Origin: Urbifossiella sp046350095
GTDB lineage: Bacteria > Planctomycetota > Planctomycetia > Gemmatales > Gemmataceae
Reading direction: 5' to 3'
DNA length: 64,000 bases
Assembly (NCBI GenBank): GCA_046350095.1
Contig: JAXMBA010000002.1
Location: 682,001 to 746,000 of the forward strand
Shown here: positions 8,688-17,400 of the stretch, one piece after another
Layout of the letters: every line of letters begins with the position of its first letter
Numbering within the stretch: position 1 is the first letter of the stretch
Made by a program: the position numbers and the translations under genes
Notes under the pieces: generated by a model
Database searches by the model: none
Told to the model about the DNA's origin: nothing
What the model saw: the letters and a program-made list of their open reading frames with translations, nothing else

Positions 8688-9301
8688 CGCACAGCCAGTA
8701 CATCACCGGCCTCGACCTCGGGCAGGCGGCCGACTACACCGCGGTCGTCGTGGTCGAGCAGACTGCGGTGCGGGCCGGGGGCCGGGACGTGTCGCACTAC
8801 GCGGTGCGGCACCTCGACCGGTTCCCGCTGGGGACGGGCTACCCCGAGATCGTGGCCGGGGTGAAGGGGCTGTTCGCGGCACGGCCGCTGGCGGGCACGC
8901 GGCTGGTCGTGGACGCGACCGGGGTCGGGCGGGCGGTGGTGGACATGCTCAAGGGCGGCGGGGTGGCGGCGCGGGTGGTGCCGTGGACGATCACGGCCGG
9001 CCACCGAATGGGCGACGGGTCGGTGCCAAAGAAGGACCTCGTCGGGGCGGTGCAGGCGGTACTCGGGACGCGGCGGCTGAAGATCGCCCCCGGGCTGCCG
9101 CTGGCGGAGGTGCTGGCGAAGGAGTTGGAGTCGTTCCGGGTGAAGGTGACGGCGGACCGGAACGAGTCGTTCGAGTCCTGGAGGGAGAAGGACCACGACG
9201 ACTTGGTGCTCGCCCTCGCACTGGCCGTGTGGGCAGGTGAGCGGCTCGGCCCGCCGGTGCCGGTCCCGCCCCCGCAGGTACTCGGCGGTAAGCTGCGCTA
9301 G
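8684..9301 (+). CDS. terminase large subunit, nuclease part (split gene)
   Basis: The protein has 205 residues with an RNase H-like fold: GLDLGQAADYTA supplies the first catalytic Asp, VVDATGVG the second, and EKDHDDLVLALALA the C-terminal acidic pair. This matches the headful or cos nuclease domain of terminase large subunits. It starts at GTG 8684, overlapping the stop of the ATPase gene by four bases, so the two chains are probably made in a coupled way and assemble. In ordinary phages the two domains form one chain of about 450-500 residues, close to the combined 476 residues here. Confidence 0.75.
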   Translation: MTHSQYITGLDLGQAADYTAVVVVEQTAVRAGGRDVSHYAVRHLDRFPLGTGYPEIVAGVKGLFAARPLAGTRLVVDATGVGRAVVDMLKGGGVAARVVPWTITAGHRMGDGSVPKKDLVGAVQAVLGTRRLKIAPGLPLAEVLAKELESFRVKVTADRNESFESWREKDHDDLVLALALAVWAGERLGPPVPVPPPQVLGGKLR

Positions 9302-9330
9302 TAGCCCTATACCGAGCTGCGTGACCCAGC

Positions 9331-9579
9331 ATGAAGAGGGGCGTCGGGTCAAGCCGCTGGGCCAGCCTCCACCCCATCCACGTCGAGTACACCTACGAAT
9401 CGTCCAAGGGCAACAACTGTTGTGGTGAGGGGGAAGGCGTGAAAGTGGCCCTGCACGAGGCCGTCACCCGCAACCACCGGTGCCGGACAATGGACGAACT
9501 CCTCGACCTCACGTTCGACTGGTTCGCCACCAGCACTCACTTCCAGGCGGCAACTGGGCTGGGCGGGGAATCGCCTTGA
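9331..9579 (+). pseudogene. IS630-family transposase, C-terminal remnant
   Basis: The stretch HEAVTRNHRCRTMDELLDLT followed by FDWFATSTHF is the characteristic C-terminus of IS630-type DDE transposases. The segment before it (HPIHVEYTYESSKGN) is degenerate, and the catalytic domain and inverted ends are missing. Only about 40 residues are clearly conserved. It is a scar of an insertion sequence between the terminase genes and the AlbA_2 gene. The upstream limit of homology is uncertain. Confidence 0.6.
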
Positions 9580-9672
9580 AAAGCAGTCCGACTTCTACAT
9601 TTGAAGGCAGCTATTTAGGCTGGACGCCGGAGGAAGAGCTGCAGGAGAGGTATCGTAAGCGGGCCGGGTAGT

Positions 9673-10692
9673 TCACTCCTCAGGCGACGCCTCGACCTCC
9701 AACTTCTCCTTCAAGGTCAACTCCATCGCGTTGAACCCGACCCTGATCGTCTGCGGCATCTGGTCCTGGATGTAGAGCGTCAGGACGATGTACCAGATCG
9801 GCACCTGATTGGGGGCCGCCACCTTCAGCGGGATGTTGTCGTCCAGAAGCCAGTTCCCGACGCACACCCCGAACTCGATCCCGGGGTGGAACAGTACCCC
9901 CGACGTGAAGCAGAACTCGTCGTCCCGGTTCGACCAAGGCGTGGCCCCGACTGCCCGCATGTCGCCCCTCGTCCCGAGCAGCTCCCAGGTGACGCGGATA
10001 CTCACGTCTCGGGCGGTAGCGGTCCCGACGTTCCGCAGGCCCAGCCGGCCGAGCAGCCTGGCAGGGCTCGCCCCGGTCGCGTACGTGTATTGCAGCTCCG
10101 CCTTGGCCCGGAAGACGGCCTTCGACCGCGGGTGGAACATCGACGCCAGCACCGCCCGGGGCATGATCGGCGTGTTGTCGCCGGCCCGCACGTAGAAGTG
10201 CTTCCCGGCATGCTCGCTCCGGTAGGGCTTGTGGGGGCCCTCCGGCACGTAGCAGATGATGAACCCGCGGGCCGGGTCCTCGGACAGCGTGTATGACCTG
10301 ATCTCCACGCCCGCGAGCGGAGGGTCGGTCGCCTGCCGCTGCAACTCGCGGAGCCGCGACTCGACCGCCAGCGGGTTGTCGATCGGCCGCTCGCCGCATA
10401 CCACGTCGATCTGCCGGCCGTCGATCTCCCGCTTCTTCGAGGCATCCAGGCCCCAGATCACGACGCCCCCGCCCGCGTTCGCGTACCCGCCCAGCACCTC
10501 GGACCACAGCTCCTTGTGCTTCGCGTCCCGCTGCTTCGCCTCGATGGGCTCCAGCTTGCAGTCGAAGATGTCGGACTCGAAGGTCGGCGGGTCCGAAGTG
10601 ATGAGGCCGCGGATCGCAGCGACGGGGTCGGGGGCGGTAACGATGTTGTCGAAGAAAACTCGGGCAAGGGACGGGGTCGACGGGGTCGGCAT
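9673..10692 (-). CDS. Schlafen/AlbA_2 domain protein
   Basis: This 339-residue protein has an N-terminal AlbA_2 (Schlafen AAA_4-like) domain: ESDIFDCKLEP, then GGYANAGGGVVIWGLDA and a basic region leading to HFYVRAGDNTPIMPRAVLAS. The C-terminal half is beta-rich with no recognised motif. Family members bind nucleic acid, and some act in phage defence or in transcription control. The start is taken at 10692, and no other conserved gene is in an operon with it. It lies between an IS remnant and a small + strand frame, within defence-rich accessory DNA, so a defence role is plausible but not shown. Confidence 0.7.
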   Translation of the reverse strand: MPTPSTPSLARVFFDNIVTAPDPVAAIRGLITSDPPTFESDIFDCKLEPIEAKQRDAKHKELWSEVLGGYANAGGGVVIWGLDASKKREIDGRQIDVVCGERPIDNPLAVESRLRELQRQATDPPLAGVEIRSYTLSEDPARGFIICYVPEGPHKPYRSEHAGKHFYVRAGDNTPIMPRAVLASMFHPRSKAVFRAKAELQYTYATGASPARLLGRLGLRNVGTATARDVSIRVTWELLGTRGDMRAVGATPWSNRDDEFCFTSGVLFHPGIEFGVCVGNWLLDDNIPLKVAAPNQVPIWYIVLTLYIQDQMPQTIRVGFNAMELTLKEKLEVEASPEE

Positions 10693-10890
10693 TCAGCCAC
10701 CTCGGGGTAATGACCTTATGGTCCATCATCCCCGACACCCAGACGCCCCGCAAGGTTCGCCGCTACCGCGGCACGATCCGTCGGCGACTTCCAGGATCGC
10801 GTCGCGGATCGCCTGCTGGGTCTACTCGGACAGCTGCGCCAGCTGCTCGACACACGCCACCGCATCCCGTGACCCACGGCGCAGGCGACA

Positions 10891-11106
10891 ATGCAAGCGA
10901 GCCACAGGTACCCGTCCCTGGTACCCGAGGGCGTCAGGGTGGCGTGGATGCAGACGGACGAGGCGCCGCAGGCGGCCGACCTGGTGTTCGCGACGCGGGA
11001 GGTGCGGAAGGACTGGACGAGGCTCAACCTCGAGCTCCTCTGCCCGACCGACGAACGCCGGGAAGGCGGCCGGGACGACGTGCTCGTCGTGTCAGTACTG
11101 CTTTAG
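10891..11106 (+). CDS. small hypothetical protein
   Basis: A 71-codon frame starting at ATG 10891 has consistent GC-ending codon use and a protein-like composition (ATREVRKDWTRLNLELL). A terminator-like hairpin follows directly (11119-11150), which supports expression. No family was recognised. Confidence 0.4.
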   Translation: MQASHRYPSLVPEGVRVAWMQTDEAPQAADLVFATREVRKDWTRLNLELLCPTDERREGGRDDVLVVSVLL

Positions 11107-11118
11107 GAAGTGACCGAG

Positions 11119-11150
11119 GCTGCCGGGGTAGTACCCGGCGGCCTTTTCCT
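11119..11150 (+). terminator. rho-independent terminator-like hairpin
   Basis: An imperfect GC-rich stem (GCTGCCGGGGT against ACCCGGCGGC) is followed by CTTTTCCTT. It is placed just after the small frame ending at 11106 and before the convergent gene at 11184-12005. Confidence 0.5.
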
Positions 11151-11183
11151 TACGCCTCGTGCGGCCCCAACCGCGGCCCGCGC

Positions 11184-12005
11184 TCACTCCGCCTCCCCAC
11201 CTTCGGCCCGCTTTCTCGCCTCCTCGTCGGCCTCCTTGATCTCCTGAGCAGCCTCCGTGATGATGTCGAGGGATCGCCTGTCGTGGCGGTGGCGGAACAG
11301 CGTGTCGAGGAGTTTGAGCACGTCGACGGTGCCGACCGGCTCGTCCCCCCTCTTCGGGATCGCCTTGCGGATCAGGTACAGCAGCTGCACGACGAAGCCC
11401 ATCGCCATCTTCGCGACGGGGAGCGGCTTCTTCGCGTGGCTCGACTGGCCGTCGGGCATCTTGACGGTTCGCGGCAACTTCTGGTGAAGCTCGCTCTGCT
11501 CGATCAGGTCGGCGAGTTGGTTCACGAAGGGCACGCCGGCGGCTTCGTTGTCGAGGAAGGGGTGGGAGCGGCACTTCTCGATCACGAAATCGAGCAACTC
11601 GCCGATACCGGCGTTCTCCGCCTCGCTCCTCACGTAGTCGAGCATCCGCCTCTCGGCCAGGACCAGGTGGCGGTCGGCCTCGGCGGCCTCGTCGTCGGAC
11701 TTCGGCGTGTCGTAGATGTCGTTTCTGACGGGGACGACGGATTCCTGACTCGCCGTGTCGAGCGATAACTTCTTGGACCTGGGCTTGCTCTGGTCGCTCT
11801 GGTCGCTCTTGTGGTCGCGGGCGGCACGCGAACTGCGGCTATTCGCGTCTGACGCGGTCTCGCTCTTCGGGGTGTGGCTGTCGGCGGCCCGCGTGTCGCT
11901 CTCGGCGTCACCGGCCTCGGTCCCGGCCGTCGGTTTCGGCGGCGGGTCGTTGGGTTTACCCTGGGTCGTATCGCTGCCCTTCCGCGGTTCGTTGTTCGTG
12001 GGCAT
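11184..12005 (-). CDS. hypothetical protein with disordered N-terminus
   Basis: The protein has 273 residues. About the first 90 residues are polar and low in complexity (rich in Asp, Ser, Lys, Thr), as in a disordered tail. The remainder is helical (LIEQSELHQKLPRTVKMPDG, AMGFVVQLLYLIRKAIPKRG). It ends in a charged helix, IKEADEEARKRAEGGEAE. No signature was recognised. It is the last of a leftward group of unknown genes (11184-14243) downstream of the nuclease-helicase gene. Confidence 0.6.
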   Translation of the reverse strand: MPTNNEPRKGSDTTQGKPNDPPPKPTAGTEAGDAESDTRAADSHTPKSETASDANSRSSRAARDHKSDQSDQSKPRSKKLSLDTASQESVVPVRNDIYDTPKSDDEAAEADRHLVLAERRMLDYVRSEAENAGIGELLDFVIEKCRSHPFLDNEAAGVPFVNQLADLIEQSELHQKLPRTVKMPDGQSSHAKKPLPVAKMAMGFVVQLLYLIRKAIPKRGDEPVGTVDVLKLLDTLFRHRHDRRSLDIITEAAQEIKEADEEARKRAEGGEAE

Positions 12006-12391
12006 GAGCCAGCCTTCCGGAGGGTGGTTGGTTCAGGTGACGGTTACCGTTCGAGGGTTGAGGCCGGCACACGCCGGCGCTATGCGGGGACTTCACGGCC
12101 GCCTCCTTGTGTTGCCGGAACTTTCCTGCCGGCGCGCGTCGTGCCGCCGGCAACTGAATGCCTTCCGGATCGTTGTCCAAGGCGTACTCCTTCCAGGGCG
12201 TAAGGGGGCCGGGGCAGGGTGGCGGGCGAGAGGGTTGGGGGTTGCGACTGCGAATGCGTCCGCGGCGGGGTCAGGACCGGGGTGGCGCGGAGCGTGCCGA
12301 ACGAGGGTCGTGCATGGGCCCGCGGGGAGAGTGCGGGCCGGCGGGAGTGGGCCGGTTGTCCGGCCCACTTGTCGGGTACGGGTGACCCTTT
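12006..12391. other. intergenic region
   Basis: This is 386 bases of GC-rich sequence without a supportable gene on either strand. The translations are Arg/Gly/Pro-rich. No repeats or hairpins stand out. Confidence 0.3.
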
Positions 12392-12646
12392 TCAGCAGCG
12401 TCGGCCGGTGTCTTCTTCTCCCTTCGGGGCCGGGACCGGGGGGACGGTCTTCGCGAGTTCAGGACTCGCCCCCCAGATCAACGCATGTGTAGCTATCAGG
12501 GTGTCGAACACGACCGGGTCGCTCAGGATCTCCGACACCCTTGACGTAAACACTAACGGGTACCGACCGTTCCACGCAAGCACTTCTTCGACGATCAAGT
12601 CGACGTGCGCGTTCGGCAGCGACTCAGGCCGCGGCTTCGGGCTCAT
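12392..12646 (-). CDS. small hypothetical protein
   Basis: This is an 84-residue frame from the ATG at 12646 (MSPKPRPESL). It follows a GGGAG stretch about eight bases upstream and overlaps the end of the Thr-rich gene by 23 bases. The middle (VEEVLAWNGRYPLVFTSRVS) looks like a folded helical protein. No family was recognised. Confidence 0.5.
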   Translation of the reverse strand: MSPKPRPESLPNAHVDLIVEEVLAWNGRYPLVFTSRVSEILSDPVVFDTLIATHALIWGASPELAKTVPPVPAPKGEEDTGRRC

Positions 12647-13196
12647 CGTCCGGCTCCCGCCCCGGCCAGTTGAGGGGGGTTCCGCTCTCCGACAGCGCGT
12701 CATCCGCCGGCCGGGGCGGGACTAAGCGCGCGGCGGAAAGCACCTGGGCGTGGGTGTAGGTGGTATCGACCTTCGTCGAACCCCTCCCTCTGCCCAGTTT
12801 CTTGTTCCGCGTGGCGGCGGTCCCGGTGGTGCCGGTGGGTTCGGTGGCGGTGTTGGCGGCGGTGGCGGTAGCGGTTTCGGCGCCGCGGCCCGTGCCGGTC
12901 GCGGCGAGGAGGGTGGGCGGCGTCAACGCGCGCGGCGTGGGGGTCGTGGTCGTGACGGTCGTCGAGGTGGCGCCCTTGGACTTGCCGGCGGCGGTCGTGG
13001 CCGGGATGGTGCGCGTCGGCGTGCCGGTGGTGGTCGTCTTACCGGCGGCGGTCGTTGAGGTCAGCAGCTTCGTCAGCAGGGCGGTCTTCGCCGTCGTGCA
13101 CTTGGTGGCGGTCCCGGTCTTCCCGGTGGTCTTCTTGGTCGTCGTCCCGGTCGGCGTGGCCGTCGTCGTGGCGCGCGTCGTGGTGCGGGTGGCCAT
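12624..13196 (-). CDS. Thr/Ala/Lys-rich low-complexity protein
   Basis: The frame has 190 residues. Roughly the first 140 are almost entirely Thr, Ala, Gly, Lys and Pro, with repeated KTT, TTAAGK and TTT units. The last 45 are ordinary (TYTHAQVLSAARLVPPRP). The ATG at 13196 has a weak upstream GGAG. The opposite strand is also open for 459 bases, but its product would be a monotonous Val/Arg run. The - strand is preferred because all neighbours are on it and the C-terminal part is protein-like. It could be a surface or histone-H1-like basic protein, but the function is unknown. Confidence 0.45.
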   Translation of the reverse strand: MATRTTTRATTTATPTGTTTKKTTGKTGTATKCTTAKTALLTKLLTSTTAAGKTTTTGTPTRTIPATTAAGKSKGATSTTVTTTTPTPRALTPPTLLAATGTGRGAETATATAANTATEPTGTTGTAATRNKKLGRGRGSTKVDTTYTHAQVLSAARLVPPRPADDALSESGTPLNWPGREPDDEPEAAA

Positions 13197-13272
13197 GGCT
13201 GTCGTGCTCCGTTGGTGACTCGAGGGTTGGGAAACGGGTGGAGGGCGATGAACGGCGGGCGATGTCGGTGCC

Positions 13273-13563
13273 TCACGCCGCCGCCAGGAGTGACGAGGCG
13301 GTGGAGATGAGGTAGAGGGGCGAGTCGAGGAAGTCGGCGACCGTGCACTTCAGTTCCGTGCCGGCCATGGCCGCTTCGGCGAGGGCCTCGACGTACTTCT
13401 GGTGGCACTCCTCCTCCTCGCTCTCGAAGAAGAAGTCCTGGCTGCGCACGCGGGTGAGTTCCTTGCGCGAGTTGGCCACGATGGACATCTTCGCGGTGAA
13501 CTTCGCCTGGGCGAGTTCGACGTCCACCGCGTCCGTGATCGGTTTCGAGATGTGGATCGCCAT
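13273..13563 (-). CDS. small hypothetical protein
   Basis: This 96-residue protein starts at an ATG preceded by a strong GGGAGG site about six bases upstream. The start at 13563 is preferred over the longer open frame to 13665. The body is helical (PITDAVDVELAQAKFTAKMS) with an acidic FFFESEEEE stretch and a hydrophobic C-terminus. No family was recognised. Confidence 0.6.
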   Translation of the reverse strand: MAIHISKPITDAVDVELAQAKFTAKMSIVANSRKELTRVRSQDFFFESEEEECHQKYVEALAEAAMAGTELKCTVADFLDSPLYLISTASSLLAAA

Positions 13564-13865
13564 GAGTTGCCTCCCGAAGACCCGCCCTGGGACGACTTCT
13601 CCGAAGCGGGTGGGGGTGAGTGGATCCTCTCGCAACCGCGTCGGTCGCGAGTGGGCTTCTACCATCCCGGGCGGCGAGGTCTGATTTTGCGCCCCGCAGG
13701 CGGCATTTCGCGGGCCGCGCTCTACGGAAGACCTTGATCTCCTTCAGCTTGGGACTTTTTTCGTGTTTTTTCCTTGGATTCCAAAAATCCGAGCCGGCGT
13801 GCGTACCGACCGCAGATACGGGCACGGGAGGGGCCGGAACTCAGGCTGGAGATGGCGGCGAGGGC

Positions 13866-14243
13866 CTACGCCTCGGCTGCGTCCTCCACCTTGTCGATGG
13901 TGATCGCCACCACCGTCTTGCCGGTGACCCGGATGCACAGCCGCTTCGCCTCCGTCAGCTTGTCGTAGATGAGGCCGAGCCGCTTGCCCCGGACGGTCAC
14001 CTCGTTCAGCCCGGCGGCGTCCTCGAACCGGACCCAGGCGCTGCCGTCGTCCGGGTCGCAGTCGAGCGTCGGCAGGATGCTGCCGTACGGCACCGCCTGG
14101 CACCCGAAGGCCTGGCCGACGAGCCGGACGACGTAGCTGGCGTGGCGGGAGTTCCGGCCGTCGCCGTACGGGTCGTCGTACCCGTCATCCGCGGCCCCGG
14201 ACGGCGGGTCGCCCGACTCGCCATCGCCCGCCCGCCGCCCCAC
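13866..14243 (-). CDS. hypothetical protein, possibly frameshifted at its start
   Basis: This is a 125-residue frame with an acidic N-terminal region (DDGYDDPYGDGRNSRH) and a beta-rich body (YVVRLVGQAFGCQAVPYGS, VRGKRLGLIYDKL, VTGKTVVAITIDKV). The only start in frame is a GTG at 14243. In another frame, an ATG at 14287 gives a protein-like beginning (MAGDTGDAIEALKRTWGG). One indel between 14205 and 14243 would join the two into a protein of about 140 residues. No family was recognised. Confidence 0.5.
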   Translation of the reverse strand: MGRRAGDGESGDPPSGAADDGYDDPYGDGRNSRHASYVVRLVGQAFGCQAVPYGSILPTLDCDPDDGSAWVRFEDAAGLNEVTVRGKRLGLIYDKLTEAKRLCIRVTGKTVVAITIDKVEDAAEA

Positions 14244-14478
14244 GTCCGCTTCAGCGCCTCGATCGCGTCCCCCGTGTCACCAGCCATGCGTCATCCCCCG
14301 TCGGCGCTGCAGGCGTCGCACAAGGTGGAGTCGGCGCCGGCGCGGGTTCAGGCCGAGCGGCCCCGTGCCGAGCAAGCCCGGCGGCGGGTCGAGGAGGCGA
14401 AGCCGCCGGCGGAAGAGCCCGCGTCGGCCGAGGAGATCGGCCACGAGGAACCACCCCCGCCGACATTCCGAGAGCGGG

Positions 14479-17400
14479 TCAACGGCCTCCCCAGACTGCG
14501 ACCGGGACGCCTTCGCGGGCGCCGGCCCACAGTGGGCTCACGCACGTCCGCGCCAGCAGGTTCTTCCACAGCAGGGCGTTGGCGAACGTCTCCGCGTCCG
14601 GGCTGAACAGCGAGAACACGCTCTGCGACGCGACCAAGATCATCTTCTGCTTCGCCCGGCTGACGGCGACGGTTAGCCGCCGCGGGTCGAGGAGGAACCC
14701 GGCCGACGCGAGAAGGTAGCCGCGGTCGCTCTCCGTCGCGCTCACCAGCACCACCGTCCGCTCACCGCCCTGGAACCGCTCCACCGTGTCCACGGCCGAC
14801 CGCGCCGGCCGCCCGGTCGCCGCGTCGAGGACGTTCAGCTCGGGGAACGCCTGCTGCAGCGCCGCCCGCTGTGCCCGGTGCGGCACCACCACGCCGAGCC
14901 CGTCGGCCGGCTCCAGCCCGTACGCCGCCTTGTCCGCGAGCGCCCGCAGCACCGGCGTGATGAGCGCCTGCTCGAACGGGTTCCGCACCTGGCTCGCGGC
15001 CTCGTCGTGGACCACCACCACGAGCGGGTACGCCGGGTCGAGCACGGCCGCGACGAAGGCGTCGGCGTGCGGGTGGGCGGCGAGTACGTCGGCCCGCTTC
15101 GAGTGGTAGTCGATGCCGTCGTGCCGGTACACCTCGCGGCACAGGAACTTCGCCATCGCGCCGTGGAGGCGGAAGCTCTCGGCGAAGCGGATGATCGGCG
15201 GCGGCGTGGGCTGCAGCCGGAGCGTGTCGAACAGGCTGCGGTACGCCTCGTACTGACGGAACGTGCGGCGGGCCTCGGCGTCCCAGTCGTGCTTCACGAT
15301 CGGCGGCATCTGCCGGTGGTCGCCGACGACCACGACCGGCGCCCCCGCCACCAGCGGCAGCGCCGCCATCAGCGCCTCGGGGAGGTTCATCTGGCTCGCC
15401 TCGTCGAGCACGAGGAGGTCGCACAGCTCGTGCCCGAACAGCTCCTTCGACCACCGTTTCTTCAGCATCCCGTAGGTGCCGCCAGGCGTGACGCCGACCA
15501 CCGCCCAGTCGTGCTCCCGGACGGCGTCGGCGTTGAACGCCTCGCCCTTCGCCTTGTCGTCGTCCTTCGCCAGCGGGATCACGCCCTCGGGCGGCGGCTC
15601 CTTCGGCCCCACGCGGTAGAGCGGCACGTCCAGCAGCCGTTTGTCGAAGTGCCTGTCGAACAGCTTGCGGTCCGTGGCCCGCAGGTCGCGGAGCGTCCGC
15701 TGCACCTTCAACACGTTCGCCAGGAGCACGTCGGTGGCCGCGTGCGTCTTGCAGGTGAGGAATGCCCGCAGCGGCCGCCCAGCGGCCATCGCGCCCTGAA
15801 TGCGGGCGAACACCGCGAACGCCGTCGAGTACGACTTCCCGGTGCCGGGCGGCCCCTGCACCAGCAGCACCGGCGTCGCCGCGTGGCCGCCGATGTAGTC
15901 GCTCTGGTGCGGGTCGAAGGCGTGCAGGTGACCGGCGGCGCGGAAGGCGTCGAGCCCCGCGAGGAACGCCTGCTGCGCGGCGCTCCCGGCCCCGTCGCCG
16001 GGCGGCAGCGGTGTCACGAGGCGGTCGTAGAGCGCGTTCGGGCTCCCGTCGCACAGCCCCTCGACGACCTTGGCGCACCAGTACGTGTACCACTCGTTCG
16101 GGCACGGGTCGAGCGTGTACAGCCGGCCGTCGTGGAGCGGCCGGCTGAACGCGCCGAACACGAACGGCGAGGTGTGCTCGCTGCCGCGGGACTCCTGGAG
16201 CACCACCTCCGCGACCACCGCCGTGGCGCGGCCGGCGGCGTCCGTCGCCGTGACGGTCACGCGCGTCAGCGTGGCACGCTGGCCGTAGAGCATCTGCTTC
16301 GGCGTGGGGGTGAATTCGGTCCGCTCCGCCTCGGGCAGTCGCTCGTCCACGGTCAGGCGCGGGCAGAGTACCACCGCGGCGCAGTCGCGGATCGTCGAGA
16401 GGAGCAAGATCTCGTGCAGGTCGCAGTCGACGCCCGTCGTCTCGACGCGGAGCTTGAGCGTCAGCCCCTCGCAGGACCACTTGCAGTCGTCGGGGTACTT
16501 GATCTTCTTCCCCGTGTTCGCCGCGTCGAACGCGGCCTTGAACGCCTCGCGGCGCAGGCGCCGGCGCTCGTTCTCGCGGTTCTGCTCGGCGACCTCCGGC
16601 GGCTGGTCGGCCTCGTGGTAGCTCACCAGCAGGCACTCGCCGGCCAGCACCCGCGGCTCGGGCTGGGCGTGGCGCGCGGACTTCCAGTCGGCGAGGCTCG
16701 CCAGCCGCTCGATCCGCACGAACTCGTCGAGCGCCCCGGCCAGGTCGCGGGCTTTGTCCTCGTAGTCGGCGAGCGTCGGCAGGGTGAACGGCGTCTTCGC
16801 CGTGTTCGGGTTCCCGCTCAGCCGCCGCGCGACGTGCTCCATCGCCTCCAACCGACGCGCCTCGAACGCGACGAGCTGGTCGACCGTTACCGGGCGGTAG
16901 TCCTTGAAGTCGTCGTGTGCCCCGGGGTCCGGACGCGGCAGCGCCCCCCACGCGGCGTAGGCGTACTCGGCCGGGATGCCGCTGCCGAACCGCGCCCGCT
17001 TCGTGTACCACTCCGAGCCGCCGTCCACGTCGAGCTTCCCGAGGTAGTCGAACACCCGGGCGCGGAACAGCTCGCGAAACGGGTGCGGCGTGGACCAGTC
17101 GAACTTCAGGTACGCGGCGAGCGACTGGAGGCTCTGGCACGTCATCGGGTAGTTCTTGAACGCCCGCACCTCGTCGGCGAGGAAGCTCGACACCGGCGAG
17201 TCGAACGCTGCGATCTGCGTGAGGAAGTCGTACAGCGGCGGGGTGTGGCCGAGCACCGCCGGGAAGTTCCGCGCCAGCGCTTCGAGGAGCACCTGCTGGG
17301 CGCCGCGGTCGAAGAAGACGACGTGGAGCGGCGCCGCCTTCGGCTCCGCGTCCGACCGCGCGGCCTCGACCACGGCCCGCAGCAGGTCGCGGGTCCAGGT

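Noticed and set aside
12760..13218. Val-rich open frame on the + strand
   Set aside because: It is antisense to the Thr-rich gene and has no ordinary protein segment. All neighbouring genes are on the - strand.
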